Shown here piece by piece: positions 15,843-24,481 of a DNA stretch of 64,000 nt. The first letter of the stretch is position 1, and the number at the start of each line of letters is the position of its first letter. The translations under genes were made by a program, and so were the position numbers. This DNA comes from an uncultured Christensenella sp. (GTDB lineage Bacteria > Bacillota > Clostridia > Christensenellales > Borkfalkiaceae). The notes below the pieces were generated by a model. The model did not search any database and was not told the DNA's origin. It saw nothing but the letters and a program-made list of their open reading frames with translations. The stretch is taken from assembly GCA_910586245.1 (NCBI GenBank), contig CAJUFY010000007.1, positions 1 to 64,000 on the forward strand, read 5' to 3'.

Positions 15843-16294
15843 TCTCTGATTTCGGGAACGGAAGTCACGAGCGTCTTCTCGTCGTATTTAATGTTGAATA
15901 CCGGAGCGATCTCGGCGCCGCGGAGCGACTTTTTAAAGTCTCCGCCCACGTGCCCGATCCAATCGGTATACGTCGTAAAAGGAAACACTTTTTTCCCTTT
16001 CCAGTTTACGCCCTTCATGAATTTCTTGACTGCCGGAGTATAGGTAGACCACCAAACGGGCGTACCCAAAATAATGGTGTCGTATTTCGAAATATCTACG
16101 GACAGCGGAACGATCTGCGGCATATATCCGCTCTCCACTTCGCGTTTTCCCAGCCCCAACAGTACGTCGTAATCGTCCGGATAAGATTTCACCGTATGTA
16201 TTTCCGCTATGCTTGCGCGAAGAGCCTTCGCAATTCTTTTCGCAATCGCGCGCGTATTTCCGCCGCACGAATAGTAAACGATGAGCTTTTTCAT
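15821..16294 (-). CDS. Flavodoxin
   Basis: The protein has 157 aa. The FMN phosphate loop is YYSCGGNTRAIAKRIA at the N-terminus, and TPVWWSTYTPAVKKFM provides the aromatic FMN stacking loop. This matches the flavodoxin_4 type common in anaerobes, a one-electron carrier in the cytosol. AGGAGGAG precedes the ATG. The overlap with the methyltransferase gene suggests one transcript, though no functional link is evident. Confidence 0.88.
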   Translation of the reverse strand: MKKLIVYYSCGGNTRAIAKRIAKALRASIAEIHTVKSYPDDYDVLLGLGKREVESGYMPQIVPLSVDISKYDTIILGTPVWWSTYTPAVKKFMKGVNWKGKKVFPFTTYTDWIGHVGGDFKKSLRGAEIAPVFNIKYDEKTLVTSVPEIREWLKQIQ

Positions 16295-16367
16295 ATCTCC
16301 TCCTGCTATCCCGTAAAATTATCTTATCACATTCCACAGCGTTTGTAAAACGTTTTGCAAAAATATC

Positions 16368-17309
16368 TCAATAAAAAGTTGCAAGTTCCTGTTCGGGCGG
16401 CTCGGTAAAATCGAGCGCCGTAGCCTTTAAAACGGGTCCTTTCTGTCCGTAAACCTTATGATATTCCAAATCGATTCGTGCGGTAATTTTCACCCAGTCC
16501 CGCGTTTTTAAGGGCAACGCGCTCGCATGAAGGCAAACCAGACCGCTGAATGCAATATCCGCTTCGCAACAAGTCATAATATGTCTGCCGATTACGATCG
16601 TGCCCGTCTTCAACTTTTTATCCAGCGCGACCATTCCTTTGAACGTCACGATTTTTCCGCGGTATTTTTCCGTTTCTTCCAGCAGATCGCGGTAAAAAAG
16701 CGCGTAATCGCGATCTTCAATTTCAATGCGATCCGCTTCGACGTCGAAAGGCAACGGATCTATAATTTCGTCGTAAACGGCTCTTCCGCCCTCGTATTCG
16801 TAAACGATATCGGGACGGCGCGAAACCGCGCGCACGATTTTATGAAACTCCTTTTGCGAGTCCGTTTCACGGAAACGGTTAAAAACGACCATATCCGCGT
16901 ATTGTATTTTGTCGTATACCAACTGACGCATATTTTGGTTATAACTCAAAAAAGTCGGCGCATGGAAAAAAGTCATGACCTGTGCAATCATCCAGCCGTC
17001 AGGCATCGCGTCAAAAAACGCGTTCAGTTCCGTCATGCCGTTCCATTCCAGAACCACGCGGTCGAATTCCCGTTCCTTTGCGATTTGCGCAAGTTTTGCG
17101 GAAGTCAGATCTTCCGGCATAACGGTTTCCACCGTAAAATTTCGTACGGCAAAACGGGAAACGTCGAATTCCGTTTCCCCTTCTTCGCAAACGAGCAACA
17201 ACGTTTTTTCACCTGACTCAAAACGCGGGTCTTCCATCGTTTCCTGAATAAAAGTCGTCTTTCCCGATTCGAGGAAACCGAGAAAGAGATATACGGGAAC
17301 TTCTTTCAT
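16368..17309 (-). CDS. CobW-type GTPase with a DUF1980/YcgQ-like C-terminal domain
   Basis: The protein has 313 aa. The N-terminal CobW-like P-loop domain shows LFLGFLESGKTTF and VVLEWNGMTE; the metal-binding CxCC of true CobW chaperones is missing. From about residue 215 the sequence (VTFKGMV..., GRHIMTCCEADIAFSGLV, DWVKITARI) resembles the C-terminal part of YcgQ/DUF1980 proteins, which accompany zinc chaperones and YcgR permeases. It starts 3 nt after the next CobW gene ends, so the two are co-transcribed. I infer a metal-handling role. The domain assignment is by eye. Confidence 0.7.
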   Translation of the reverse strand: MKEVPVYLFLGFLESGKTTFIQETMEDPRFESGEKTLLLVCEEGETEFDVSRFAVRNFTVETVMPEDLTSAKLAQIAKEREFDRVVLEWNGMTELNAFFDAMPDGWMIAQVMTFFHAPTFLSYNQNMRQLVYDKIQYADMVVFNRFRETDSQKEFHKIVRAVSRRPDIVYEYEGGRAVYDEIIDPLPFDVEADRIEIEDRDYALFYRDLLEETEKYRGKIVTFKGMVALDKKLKTGTIVIGRHIMTCCEADIAFSGLVCLHASALPLKTRDWVKITARIDLEYHKVYGQKGPVLKATALDFTEPPEQELATFY

Positions 17310-17312
17310 GAC

Positions 17313-18410
17313 TTAACCCAAAAATAATTCGTTCAGTTTTTCTTCATTCAGCTTGCATCCGATAACGCAGAGCCTGCCCGTAACGCCGGCATTCCCCGTG
17401 CGCACGTCCGGTTCTCCCGGCACGTAATCGAAATACAGCCATCCGTTTTCGCCGTCTACGATTCCCTTTGCCCGCAATACTTCGCCGTATTCTCCGTTTG
17501 CAAGCGCGGCGAGCGCGGCCTTCAACTGATCCGCAGTGAATTTTTTCGCCGTTTCCGCACCCCAACTGGCAAATACTTCGTCCGCATGATGATGCGCGTG
17601 TTCGTGTTCATGATCGTGATGATGACAGCCGCAGTGCTCGCCGTGTTCATGCCGGTGACCTTCGCCGTGACAGCATTCGTGTGCTTCATCGTGCGCGTGA
17701 TGGTGACAACCGCAACCTTCCCCGTGTTCGTGGTGGCCGTGTTCTTCTCCATGTCCGCAACCGCAATGACCGCCGTGAGAGTGATGCGTTTCTGCTTCGA
17801 GTTTTTCAAGTTCCGCATGCAGACTGTCCGTTTGCTGCAGCGCGGCGAGGATTTCCTTCCCCGTAAGCCGATTCCAGTCCGTGGTAACAAGCGTTACGGC
17901 AGTATGCGCTTTTAACAGCGCAACCGTTTCTTCCGTTTTGGCAGGATCGGAAGTATGCGAAAGCACGATACAGCTTGCGTTTTCCACTTGATCGAGGAAA
18001 AACTCGCCGAAATTTTTGAGATACAGTTTACACTTCTTTGCGTCCACAACGGTACAGAACGCATTGAGTTTTGCATCTTTTACTTCGGCTTTTTTCACGG
18101 CTTTGATCACGTCGGAAAGTTTTCCGACGCCGGAAGGCTCGATAATAATGCGGTCGGGCGAAAATTTTGCGGCGACTTCCTGTAACGCTTTGGCAAAATC
18201 CCCGACGAGCGAACAACAGATACAGCCGGAATTCATTTCGGTAATTTCGATTCCGGCATCGCGCAAAAATCCGCCGTCCACGCCGATTTCGCCGAATTCG
18301 TTTTCGATGAGTACGACTTTTTCATCCGTATACGCTTCTTGAATCAGTTTTTTAATGAGCGTCGTTTTGCCTGCGCCCAAAAAACCGGAAAAAATATCAA
18401 TTTTAATCAT
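17313..18410 (-). CDS. CobW/ZNG1-type metallochaperone GTPase with His/Cys-rich insert
   Basis: The protein has 365 aa. P-loop FSGFLGAGKTTLIKK (about 8-21), ENEFGEIGVDGGFL, CxCC motif at 63-66 (CICC), and the C-terminal CobW_C domain from about 285. Residues 209-276 are an insert with about 28 His and 8 Cys in repeats such as HCGCGHGEEHGHH. Family members load Zn, Co or Ni into client proteins using GTP. The insert probably stores or relays metal. AGGTG lies before the ATG. It sits upstream of a second CobW-like gene, forming a two-gene metal module. Confidence 0.9.
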   Translation of the reverse strand: MIKIDIFSGFLGAGKTTLIKKLIQEAYTDEKVVLIENEFGEIGVDGGFLRDAGIEITEMNSGCICCSLVGDFAKALQEVAAKFSPDRIIIEPSGVGKLSDVIKAVKKAEVKDAKLNAFCTVVDAKKCKLYLKNFGEFFLDQVENASCIVLSHTSDPAKTEETVALLKAHTAVTLVTTDWNRLTGKEILAALQQTDSLHAELEKLEAETHHSHGGHCGCGHGEEHGHHEHGEGCGCHHHAHDEAHECCHGEGHRHEHGEHCGCHHHDHEHEHAHHHADEVFASWGAETAKKFTADQLKAALAALANGEYGEVLRAKGIVDGENGWLYFDYVPGEPDVRTGNAGVTGRLCVIGCKLNEEKLNELFLG

Positions 18411-18452
18411 GTTTGCACCTCGCTATCCGTTATATACCCGAATCCGGAGCGT

Positions 18453-19679
18453 TTAAAACGCCCAGTTCCCTTCTTTAAAAATCCGTACGCGGTCGCCCGT
18501 CTTCGTAATTCCCGTGATTTCCAGATCCTTGCTTCCGATCATAAAATCGACGTGAATCATGCTGTCGTTAATTCCCTTGGCTTTGAGCTCGTACTGCGTG
18601 AGGTTTTCGTATCCGCGCACGCAATTTCCGAAGCCTTTCCCGAGGGCAAGATGGCAGCTGGCGTTTTCGTCGAATAACGTATTGTAAAACAAAATTTTCG
18701 TATTGTTGATCGGGGAATCGTAGGCAATCAGCGCGCATTCGCCCAACATTTTTGCCCCTTCGTCCATGCCGATCATCTTTTCAAGCAGATCGACGTTCTT
18801 TTCCGCCTTGACCTCGACAACCTTTCCGCCCTCGAATCGGATCGAAAAGTTTTCGATCAGTTCTCCCTGATAGGAAAGCGGCTTTGCGGAATACACGATG
18901 CCCTCCGCTTCTCCCGCTTTCGGCGATATGAAAATTTCTTCCGAAGGAATATTTGCGTTAAAATATCTTCCCTTTAAACTTTCTTCTCCACCGCCCATAA
19001 ACGTAGAGCCTTCGATCAACCCGACTTTAAAATCGGTGCCGTTTTTCGAGTGATATTCGAGCGAAACGAGCCCCAGTCGGTTCAGATAATCGCAGCGCTT
19101 TGCGATTTCGTCGTTGTGGCGCGACCATTCGCGAATCGGGTCGGATCCGTCTGCACGGGAAGCCGCAAGAATAACTTCCCACAATTTTTCCACCGCCTGA
19201 TTTACGCTCAAATGAGGAAACACTTTTTTCGCCCAGGCTTTTCCGGGAACGGCGGCAATACACCACTGATAATAGTTGTCCATTGCGTCGCGGTACGGTT
19301 TGATCACCTTTCCGCGCGCCGAACGCACCGCGGTAAATTTATTCTGATCGATCCCCTTCAACCCGTCCGGATCGGAAGATTCGAGATACAGCATTGCGGG
19401 AAGCTCTTTCTTTTTCAGTTCCCATTTTTCGATTTCCCACTTCGGAATTTCCGCAAGAGATTCCTGCGTCTGATATTTATAGTGAATATTTGCGAGCGGG
19501 CCGTGCGACCATTCCACCGTCACTTTTCCCGCGCCTGCACGGTAAAGTTCCTCCACGACCGTTTCTACGAATTCGGGCTGGTCGAGTTCTGCCTGCACGA
19601 TTACCCACTGTCCTTTTTTTACGTTGATCCCCGTCTTTGCAAGCAACTTTGCATAACGGCGCAATTGTGTTTTATTCAT
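18453..19679 (-). CDS. M29-family aminopeptidase (PepS/AmpS type)
   Basis: The protein has 408 aa, the usual length for thermophilic-type M29 aminopeptidases with two metal ions. Typical stretches are NIPSEEIFISP (metal-binding Glu), GMDEGAKMLGECALI, NENASCHLALG-like FDENASCHLALGKG, and the end DSMIHVDFMIGSKDLEITG. It releases N-terminal residues from cytosolic peptides. ACGGAGG precedes the ATG. It is a single gene followed on the minus strand by the CobW pair after a 42-bp gap. Confidence 0.92.
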   Translation of the reverse strand: MNKTQLRRYAKLLAKTGINVKKGQWVIVQAELDQPEFVETVVEELYRAGAGKVTVEWSHGPLANIHYKYQTQESLAEIPKWEIEKWELKKKELPAMLYLESSDPDGLKGIDQNKFTAVRSARGKVIKPYRDAMDNYYQWCIAAVPGKAWAKKVFPHLSVNQAVEKLWEVILAASRADGSDPIREWSRHNDEIAKRCDYLNRLGLVSLEYHSKNGTDFKVGLIEGSTFMGGGEESLKGRYFNANIPSEEIFISPKAGEAEGIVYSAKPLSYQGELIENFSIRFEGGKVVEVKAEKNVDLLEKMIGMDEGAKMLGECALIAYDSPINNTKILFYNTLFDENASCHLALGKGFGNCVRGYENLTQYELKAKGINDSMIHVDFMIGSKDLEITGITKTGDRVRIFKEGNWAF

Positions 19680-19741
19680 AAAATCCTCCGTCTTTTATTA
19701 TACCGCTTTTCTTCCGATCCGTCAATTGCTTACCGAAAAAA

Positions 19742-19766
19742 AAGGCGGCGGATTTTTCCGCGCCTT
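19742..19766 (-). terminator. Terminator after nrdG
   Basis: AAGGC-GCGGA and TCCGC-GCCTT pair around TTTT with one bulged G. On the minus strand it is followed by a run of eight T. It partly precedes the nrdG stop by 2 bp. Confidence 0.7.
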
Positions 19767-19768
19767 CG

Positions 19769-20290
19769 TTAGTCCAGATATAAAACTACTTTTTGTTCGG
19801 CAAGACTCTTTTTTACGTCGATCACCCGTTGATTGGAAGAACCGCGGAATTTTAGGCGGACGTCCTTTTTTTCTTCGACAAACGGCCCGTCCACCAGCAC
19901 GTCGAGCAAAGACAGTAATTCGCGCGTTTCGGGAGCGTTCGCCTGCGATTCGGATATCGCGCCGTCGCAATAAGTGTATCCCGTATAACACCAAATCGTT
20001 TTCTTCGGAAACCGCGTTTTGAAACGCTTCAAAAAAGGAAGCAAAGCGCGCTGGTTTTCCGGCTCGAACGGTTCCCCTCCGAGCAACGAGAGTCCTGCGA
20101 TATAATCGGGCGCAAGCGCTTGAAAAATCTCCTCTTCGGCGTTTTCGTCAAACGGTTTCCCGTATCGAAAATCCCAGGCGACGCCGTTGAAACAGTTTTT
20201 GCAACGTCTGCGGCAACCGGAAACGAAGAGGGAAACGCGAATCCCCTCTCCGTTGGCAATATCCGTCTTTTTCAACTCCGCATAGTTCAT
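19769..20290 (-). CDS. nrdG: Anaerobic ribonucleotide reductase activating enzyme
   Basis: The protein has 173 aa, a short radical-SAM enzyme that forms the glycyl radical on NrdD. Its cluster motif is CX3CX2C at Cys26, Cys30 and Cys33 (GCRRRCKNCFN), followed by GLSLLGGEPFEP, the GGEP SAM-binding motif. Its start overlaps the nrdD stop by one base (TAATG), so the two proteins are made from one mRNA. Confidence 0.95.
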   Translation of the reverse strand: MNYAELKKTDIANGEGIRVSLFVSGCRRRCKNCFNGVAWDFRYGKPFDENAEEEIFQALAPDYIAGLSLLGGEPFEPENQRALLPFLKRFKTRFPKKTIWCYTGYTYCDGAISESQANAPETRELLSLLDVLVDGPFVEEKKDVRLKFRGSSNQRVIDVKKSLAEQKVVLYLD

Positions 20291-22461
20291 TAAAGATGCA
20301 ACACCCTGTCCTTAATTTCCTGCGTTCTGCCCTGATTCCAGAATTGCGTTCCGATATATCCGCACGTTCTGCGGGCAACGTTCATTTTCGACTGATCGCG
20401 GTTGCCGCAATGCGGGCAAACCCAAACGAGTTTGTTGTCCTCTTCCTGAATCTGAATTTGTCCGTCGTAACCGCAAACTTGACAGAAATCGCTCTTCGTG
20501 TTCAATTCGGCATACATGATGTTATCGTAAATATACTGCATGACCGCGATCACCGCAGGAATATTGTCCTGCATGTTGGGCACTTCCACGTACGAAATCG
20601 CGCCGCCGGGAGAAAGCTGTTGGAATTCGCTCTCGAATTTCAGCTTGGTAAACGCGTCGATCGGTTCGGATACGTGCACGTGATAACTGTTGGTAATATA
20701 GTTCTTGTCCGTCACGCCGGGGATTACGCCGAAGCGCTGCTGCAAACATTTTGCAAATTTATAAGTCGTGCTTTCGAGCGGCGTACCGTAAAGCGAAAAA
20801 TCAATGTTTTCTTTTGCTTTCCATTCTTTGCATTTATCGTTCATGTGCTGCATAACCGCAAGCGCAAACGGCTTCGCCTCGTCGTCGGTATGCGATTTTC
20901 CCGTCATGTATTTGGTGCATTCATAAAGCCCCGCGTAACCGAGAGAAATCGTGGAATACCCGCCGTAAAGTAATTTGTCGATTTTTTCACCCTTATTCAG
21001 CCGTGCAAGCGCGCCGTACTGCCAAAGGATCGGAGCCGCGTCTGAAAGCGTGCCTTTCAAACGGTTGTGGCGGTACATGAGCGCTTCGTAGCAAATCTGC
21101 AAACGCTCATCGAAAATCGTCCAGAATTTGTCTTTGTCACCCCCCGAGGAAAGCGCCACGTCCACCAAATTGATGGTGACGACGCCCTGATTGAATCTGC
21201 CGTAATATTTGGGCTTTCCGTTCTCGTCGACGTAAGGCGTTAAAAAGCTTCTGCAACCCATGCAGGTATAGCAATGCCCTTCGCCGTTCTTATCGATTTT
21301 GTATTCGAGCATCTTCTTTTCGGAAATATAATCGGGCACCATACGCTTTGCCGTGCAACGCGCGGCAAGCTCCGTCAGATAGAAATACTTGCTGTCGGCA
21401 CGCACGTTATCCTCTTCCAAAACGTAAATCAATTTCGGGAATGCAGGCGTCACCCAAACGCCGGATTCGTTTTTCACGCCCTGCATGCGTTGGGTCAGCG
21501 TTTCTTCGATGATCAGGGCAAGATCCTTGCGTTCCTGTTCGTTTCTCGCCTCGCCCAAGTACATGAATACCGTTACGAAAGGCGCCTGCCCGTTCGTTGT
21601 AAGCAACGTGACGACCTGATACTGAATCGTCTGAATGCCGCGGGAAATTTCCGCGCGCAACCGCTTTTCTGCAATCTGATTGATTCGGTCTGGATCTTCC
21701 ACGCCGACGGCTTTCAGCTCTTCGGCAACCTCGCCGCGGATTTTCTTACGGCTGATGTCCACAAACGGCGCAAGGTGGGTCAGCGAGATACTCTGCCCGC
21801 CGTACTGATTCGAAGCGACCTGCGCGATGATCTGCGTCGCGATGTTGCACGCAGTGGAAAAAGAATGCGGTTTTTCGATGAACGTGCCGGAAATCACCGT
21901 GCCGTTCTGCAACATGTCCTCGAGATTTACCAAATCGCAATTGTGCATGTGCTGCGCAAAATAGTCGGCATCGTGGAAATGAATCACGCCGTCGTCGTGC
22001 GCATCCACGATTTCGCGCGGAAGCAGAATGCGGCGCGTTAAATCTTTGGAAACCTCGCCCGCCATATAATCGCGCTGTACGGAATTGACCGTAGGATTCT
22101 TGTTGGAATTTTCCTGCTTTACTTCCTCGTTGTTGCACTCGATGAGCGTAAGAATCTGCGCGTCCGTCGTGTTGGACTTTCTTACGAGCGCGCGGGAATA
22201 ACGGTAAGTAATATATTTGCGGGCAACCGCGAACGCTTTTTGATCCATGATCTGATTTTCGACGAAGTCCTGAATTTCTTCCACGCTGACCGCGCGGTTC
22301 AGATCGCCCGAAAGCGCCTTCACTTTGTCGGCAATCATAATAATCTGTTCTTCCGACAAACGGTTTTCTTCGCTTACTTCTTTGTTCGCCTTGCGAATCG
22401 CGTTCACGATTTTCGCAATGTCGAACGATACTTCGGTTCCGTTTCTTTTGATAATTTTCAT
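20290..22461 (-). CDS. nrdD: Anaerobic ribonucleoside-triphosphate reductase
   Basis: The protein has 723 aa, a class III reductase making dNTPs under anoxia. The N-terminal ATP-cone (about 1-95, starting MKIIKRNGTEVSFDIAKI) gives allosteric control. The C-terminal zinc ribbon has CQVCGYDGQ and CPHCGNRD. The glycyl radical loop reads RRTCGYIGTQFWNQGR. NrdR boxes and a strong promoter lie upstream. AAGGAGAGG precedes the ATG. The oxygen-sensitive enzyme fits the anaerobic profile of the window. Confidence 0.97.
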   Translation of the reverse strand: MKIIKRNGTEVSFDIAKIVNAIRKANKEVSEENRLSEEQIIMIADKVKALSGDLNRAVSVEEIQDFVENQIMDQKAFAVARKYITYRYSRALVRKSNTTDAQILTLIECNNEEVKQENSNKNPTVNSVQRDYMAGEVSKDLTRRILLPREIVDAHDDGVIHFHDADYFAQHMHNCDLVNLEDMLQNGTVISGTFIEKPHSFSTACNIATQIIAQVASNQYGGQSISLTHLAPFVDISRKKIRGEVAEELKAVGVEDPDRINQIAEKRLRAEISRGIQTIQYQVVTLLTTNGQAPFVTVFMYLGEARNEQERKDLALIIEETLTQRMQGVKNESGVWVTPAFPKLIYVLEEDNVRADSKYFYLTELAARCTAKRMVPDYISEKKMLEYKIDKNGEGHCYTCMGCRSFLTPYVDENGKPKYYGRFNQGVVTINLVDVALSSGGDKDKFWTIFDERLQICYEALMYRHNRLKGTLSDAAPILWQYGALARLNKGEKIDKLLYGGYSTISLGYAGLYECTKYMTGKSHTDDEAKPFALAVMQHMNDKCKEWKAKENIDFSLYGTPLESTTYKFAKCLQQRFGVIPGVTDKNYITNSYHVHVSEPIDAFTKLKFESEFQQLSPGGAISYVEVPNMQDNIPAVIAVMQYIYDNIMYAELNTKSDFCQVCGYDGQIQIQEEDNKLVWVCPHCGNRDQSKMNVARRTCGYIGTQFWNQGRTQEIKDRVLHL

Positions 22462-22512
22462 CTTCTCTACCTCTCCTTACGCCCGATTTTCCCCGTCCTC
22501 TCCTCATGCGGG

Positions 22513-22542
22513 AAAAAAGCGTTCCCCGCAAAAGGGGAACGC
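22513..22542 (-). promoter_or_regulatory. 5'-end hairpin of the nrdD transcript with terminator-like T-run
   Basis: On the minus strand GCGTTCCCC and GGGGAACGC form a perfect 9-bp stem followed by TTTTTT. The predicted start point (about 22540-22542) places the stem at the very 5' end of the mRNA. An alternative stem, GCGGG with CCCGC further on, would disrupt it. It could be an attenuator or an mRNA-stabilising cap. It could also end transcription from the HD gene. Confidence 0.55.
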
Positions 22543-22546
22543 TAAC

Positions 22547-22575
22547 ATCATACTCTTTCGCAATTCATTTGTCAA
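22547..22575 (-). promoter_or_regulatory. Promoter of nrdDG
   Basis: On the minus strand TTGACA (22570-22575), a 17-bp spacer and TATGAT (22547-22552). Confidence 0.85.
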
Positions 22576-22583
22576 GGGTTTTG

Positions 22584-22631
22584 CCACAATATTTTGATAA
22601 ATTTTTTTATTGCAACCACTATATATTGTGT
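22584..22631. promoter_or_regulatory. Tandem NrdR boxes upstream of nrdD
   Basis: CCACTATATATTGTGT (22616-22631) matches the NrdR consensus ACACWATATATWGTGT in nearly all positions. CCACAATATTTTGATA (22584-22599) is a weaker second box. They are 32 bp apart, three helical turns, as is usual for NrdR pairs. They sit just upstream of the -35, so NrdR with bound dATP should repress nrdDG. Confidence 0.8.
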
Positions 22632-22709
22632 TTGTGTCGAAATTTGCGCACCGTTTACCCGTGAAACAACGGGGCGCAGAAGTTACACGCTCAATTCGTT
22701 GAGAGGCTT

Positions 22710-23381
22710 TTAAAGAAGCACCGTGCCGTTTATCACAAGCGAAAATTTACAGGTGAGAAATTCCGCGGCACGGCGGCACAATTGCATTCTGGCGAAATAA
22801 ATTTCAAAATAATCCATTACCGAACAAATATCCGTGTCGATTTCGATATTCAGCGTAATTTTCGCCGTTTCTTTCTCCACCGTAAGATAAGAACGCTCGG
22901 CGGCAAGATTCACGCGGTCGTGAATATTCGCGGAATAAACGTTGTCGATCGGCTTTTTCACGCGGCTTTTATGCACGTCCGCTTTGTCGGCAATGATGAG
23001 CGCGGAAGAAATATCCGAAACGGGCAACCCGTACTGCTCGTCGTGATTGCCGATCGCCATCATGATGTCGGCGGCGTTCAGTTCGCTTACGCCGATGCGC
23101 GTTAAGATGCGGTAAGCGATAATCGCGCCGCTTTGGGCATGGTCTTTCCGATTAACACAATTGCCGATATCGTGCAAATACCCCGCAATCTCGGCAAGGC
23201 GCACCCGCTCCCGATCAGCGCCAAGCGCACGCAAAATTTCGCCCGACCATTTGCTTACAATTCCCGCATGGCGGCGGGAATGCTCCGTAAAGCCCAACGC
23301 TTCGATTTGTTTTTCGGACATCGCCATAATGGCTTCCACTTCGCTGTCCGATCTCAATGCAGACATTTCCGGCAACATCAA
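22710..23381 (-). CDS. HD-domain phosphohydrolase
   Basis: The protein has 223 aa. An HD domain covers about residues 38-150 with SRRHAG, AGYLHDIGN (the HD doublet) and ADIMMAIGNHDE, then IIADKADVHKSR. These are metal ligands of the HD superfamily of phosphohydrolases acting on nucleotides. The C-terminal part (ITLNIEIDTDICSVMDYF) forms a short extra domain. The start overlaps the end of the upstream PfkB gene as ATGA. The substrate is unknown. Confidence 0.8.
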   Translation of the reverse strand: MMLPEMSALRSDSEVEAIMAMSEKQIEALGFTEHSRRHAGIVSKWSGEILRALGADRERVRLAEIAGYLHDIGNCVNRKDHAQSGAIIAYRILTRIGVSELNAADIMMAIGNHDEQYGLPVSDISSALIIADKADVHKSRVKKPIDNVYSANIHDRVNLAAERSYLTVEKETAKITLNIEIDTDICSVMDYFEIYFARMQLCRRAAEFLTCKFSLVINGTVLL

Positions 23382-24304
23382 TCAAACTCCGTCACACGCA
23401 AACTCTCGTATACCTCTTCGTATTTGTTTTTCGTAAAGGAAATCGTACCGAACGTAGTTACCGTTGCCGTACCTGCAGCGACGCCCGCACGCAGGATTTC
23501 GGGCAGATCGGCGCCCTGCTGCAATCGGGTTGCCGCTGCGGCAACCATGCCGTCCCCCGCGCCGACCGTGGAATTCACCGCCACGTTCATGCTTTTGCAA
23601 TAATAGTTTTTGCTGCCGTTCGTAATCACCGCGCCGTCCTTGCCCAGAGAGAGCAACACCGTTTTCGCGCCGCGATCCAAAAGTTCCCTGCAACCCGCCA
23701 GCATATCGTTCTTATCCTTGAATTCCCTGCCCAAAGATTCCTGCAATTCCTCGATATTCGGTTTGACCAAATCGATTCCCGCTTCCAGCGCGCAAAATAG
23801 TTTCGCGCCTTCCGCGTCCGCAATCCGCAGCGAACGCGCATCGACCGAACGAAACAGTTCCCGATAATAACCGGGATCGACCCCGCGGGGAAGTCCGCCC
23901 GAAATGACCGTAACGTCCGCCCGTTTCGAAAAGGTGCGGATATTTTGCAGAAGTTCGTAAAGTTTTTCGTCGGATACCCGCTCGCCGATGTCGTTGATTT
24001 CCGTAAGCATAGCGCGCTTATCGATACATTTATAGTTTTCGCGCACTCTTCCGCTATTCCATACAAAGGAAAATTGTACGCCTTCCCGATCGAGCGCGCG
24101 CTCGAACATCGAACCGTTTTCGTTGTACATAAATCCCGTGGAAAACGCTTCCGCACCCAACCGAGCCACGCCGATTGCAACGTTCAACGCCTTGCCCGTA
24201 AACGAAAGTTCCTTGCTCTTAACCACGTTCACCTTTCCGATATTCAATGCGTCAAGTTCGATCGTTACGTCTACGCTCGGGCTCATGCATACAGTTAAAA
24301 TCAT
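23378..24304 (-). CDS. PfkB-family sugar kinase (1-phosphofructokinase type)
   Basis: The protein has 308 aa. It starts MILTVCMSPSVDVTIELD at 24304 behind GGGGAGGAATT; an upstream in-frame start adds 15 residues without a ribosome site. PfkB signatures are present: GKALNVAIGVARLG, VISGGLPRGVDPGYY and VNSTVGAGDGMVAA, the last holding the catalytic Asp. Its best fit is the FruK/LacC group that phosphorylates fructose-1-phosphate or tagatose-6-phosphate. There is no PTS or sugar gene beside it, so the substrate stays open. Confidence 0.85.
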   Translation of the reverse strand: MILTVCMSPSVDVTIELDALNIGKVNVVKSKELSFTGKALNVAIGVARLGAEAFSTGFMYNENGSMFERALDREGVQFSFVWNSGRVRENYKCIDKRAMLTEINDIGERVSDEKLYELLQNIRTFSKRADVTVISGGLPRGVDPGYYRELFRSVDARSLRIADAEGAKLFCALEAGIDLVKPNIEELQESLGREFKDKNDMLAGCRELLDRGAKTVLLSLGKDGAVITNGSKNYYCKSMNVAVNSTVGAGDGMVAAAATRLQQGADLPEILRAGVAAGTATVTTFGTISFTKNKYEEVYESLRVTEFD

Positions 24305-24370
24305 TTGAATTCCTCCCCGAAGATTCGCCCTATTCCGAAACGGAATCAAAGGTAAATACTTCCAAGAATT

Positions 24371-24399
24371 ATTATATTATACTTTTTTGAAAATTTCAA
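24371..24399 (-). promoter_or_regulatory. Promoter of the PfkB-HD operon
   Basis: On the minus strand TTGAAA (24394-24399), a 17-bp spacer and TATAAT (24371-24376), about 65 nt before the start codon. Confidence 0.75.
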
Positions 24400-24440
24400 T
24401 ACCCCTTATTAAATTTTTTCGGCGATTTTTGTTTAAAAAA

Positions 24441-24463
24441 TAAAAAATCCCGCTTTCGCGGGA
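24441..24463 (-). terminator. Terminator of pfkA
   Basis: TCCCGC and GCGGGA around TTTC. On the minus strand it is followed by TTTTTTATTTTTT. Confidence 0.88.
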
Positions 24464-24481
24464 AAGAATTTAAATGGTTAC

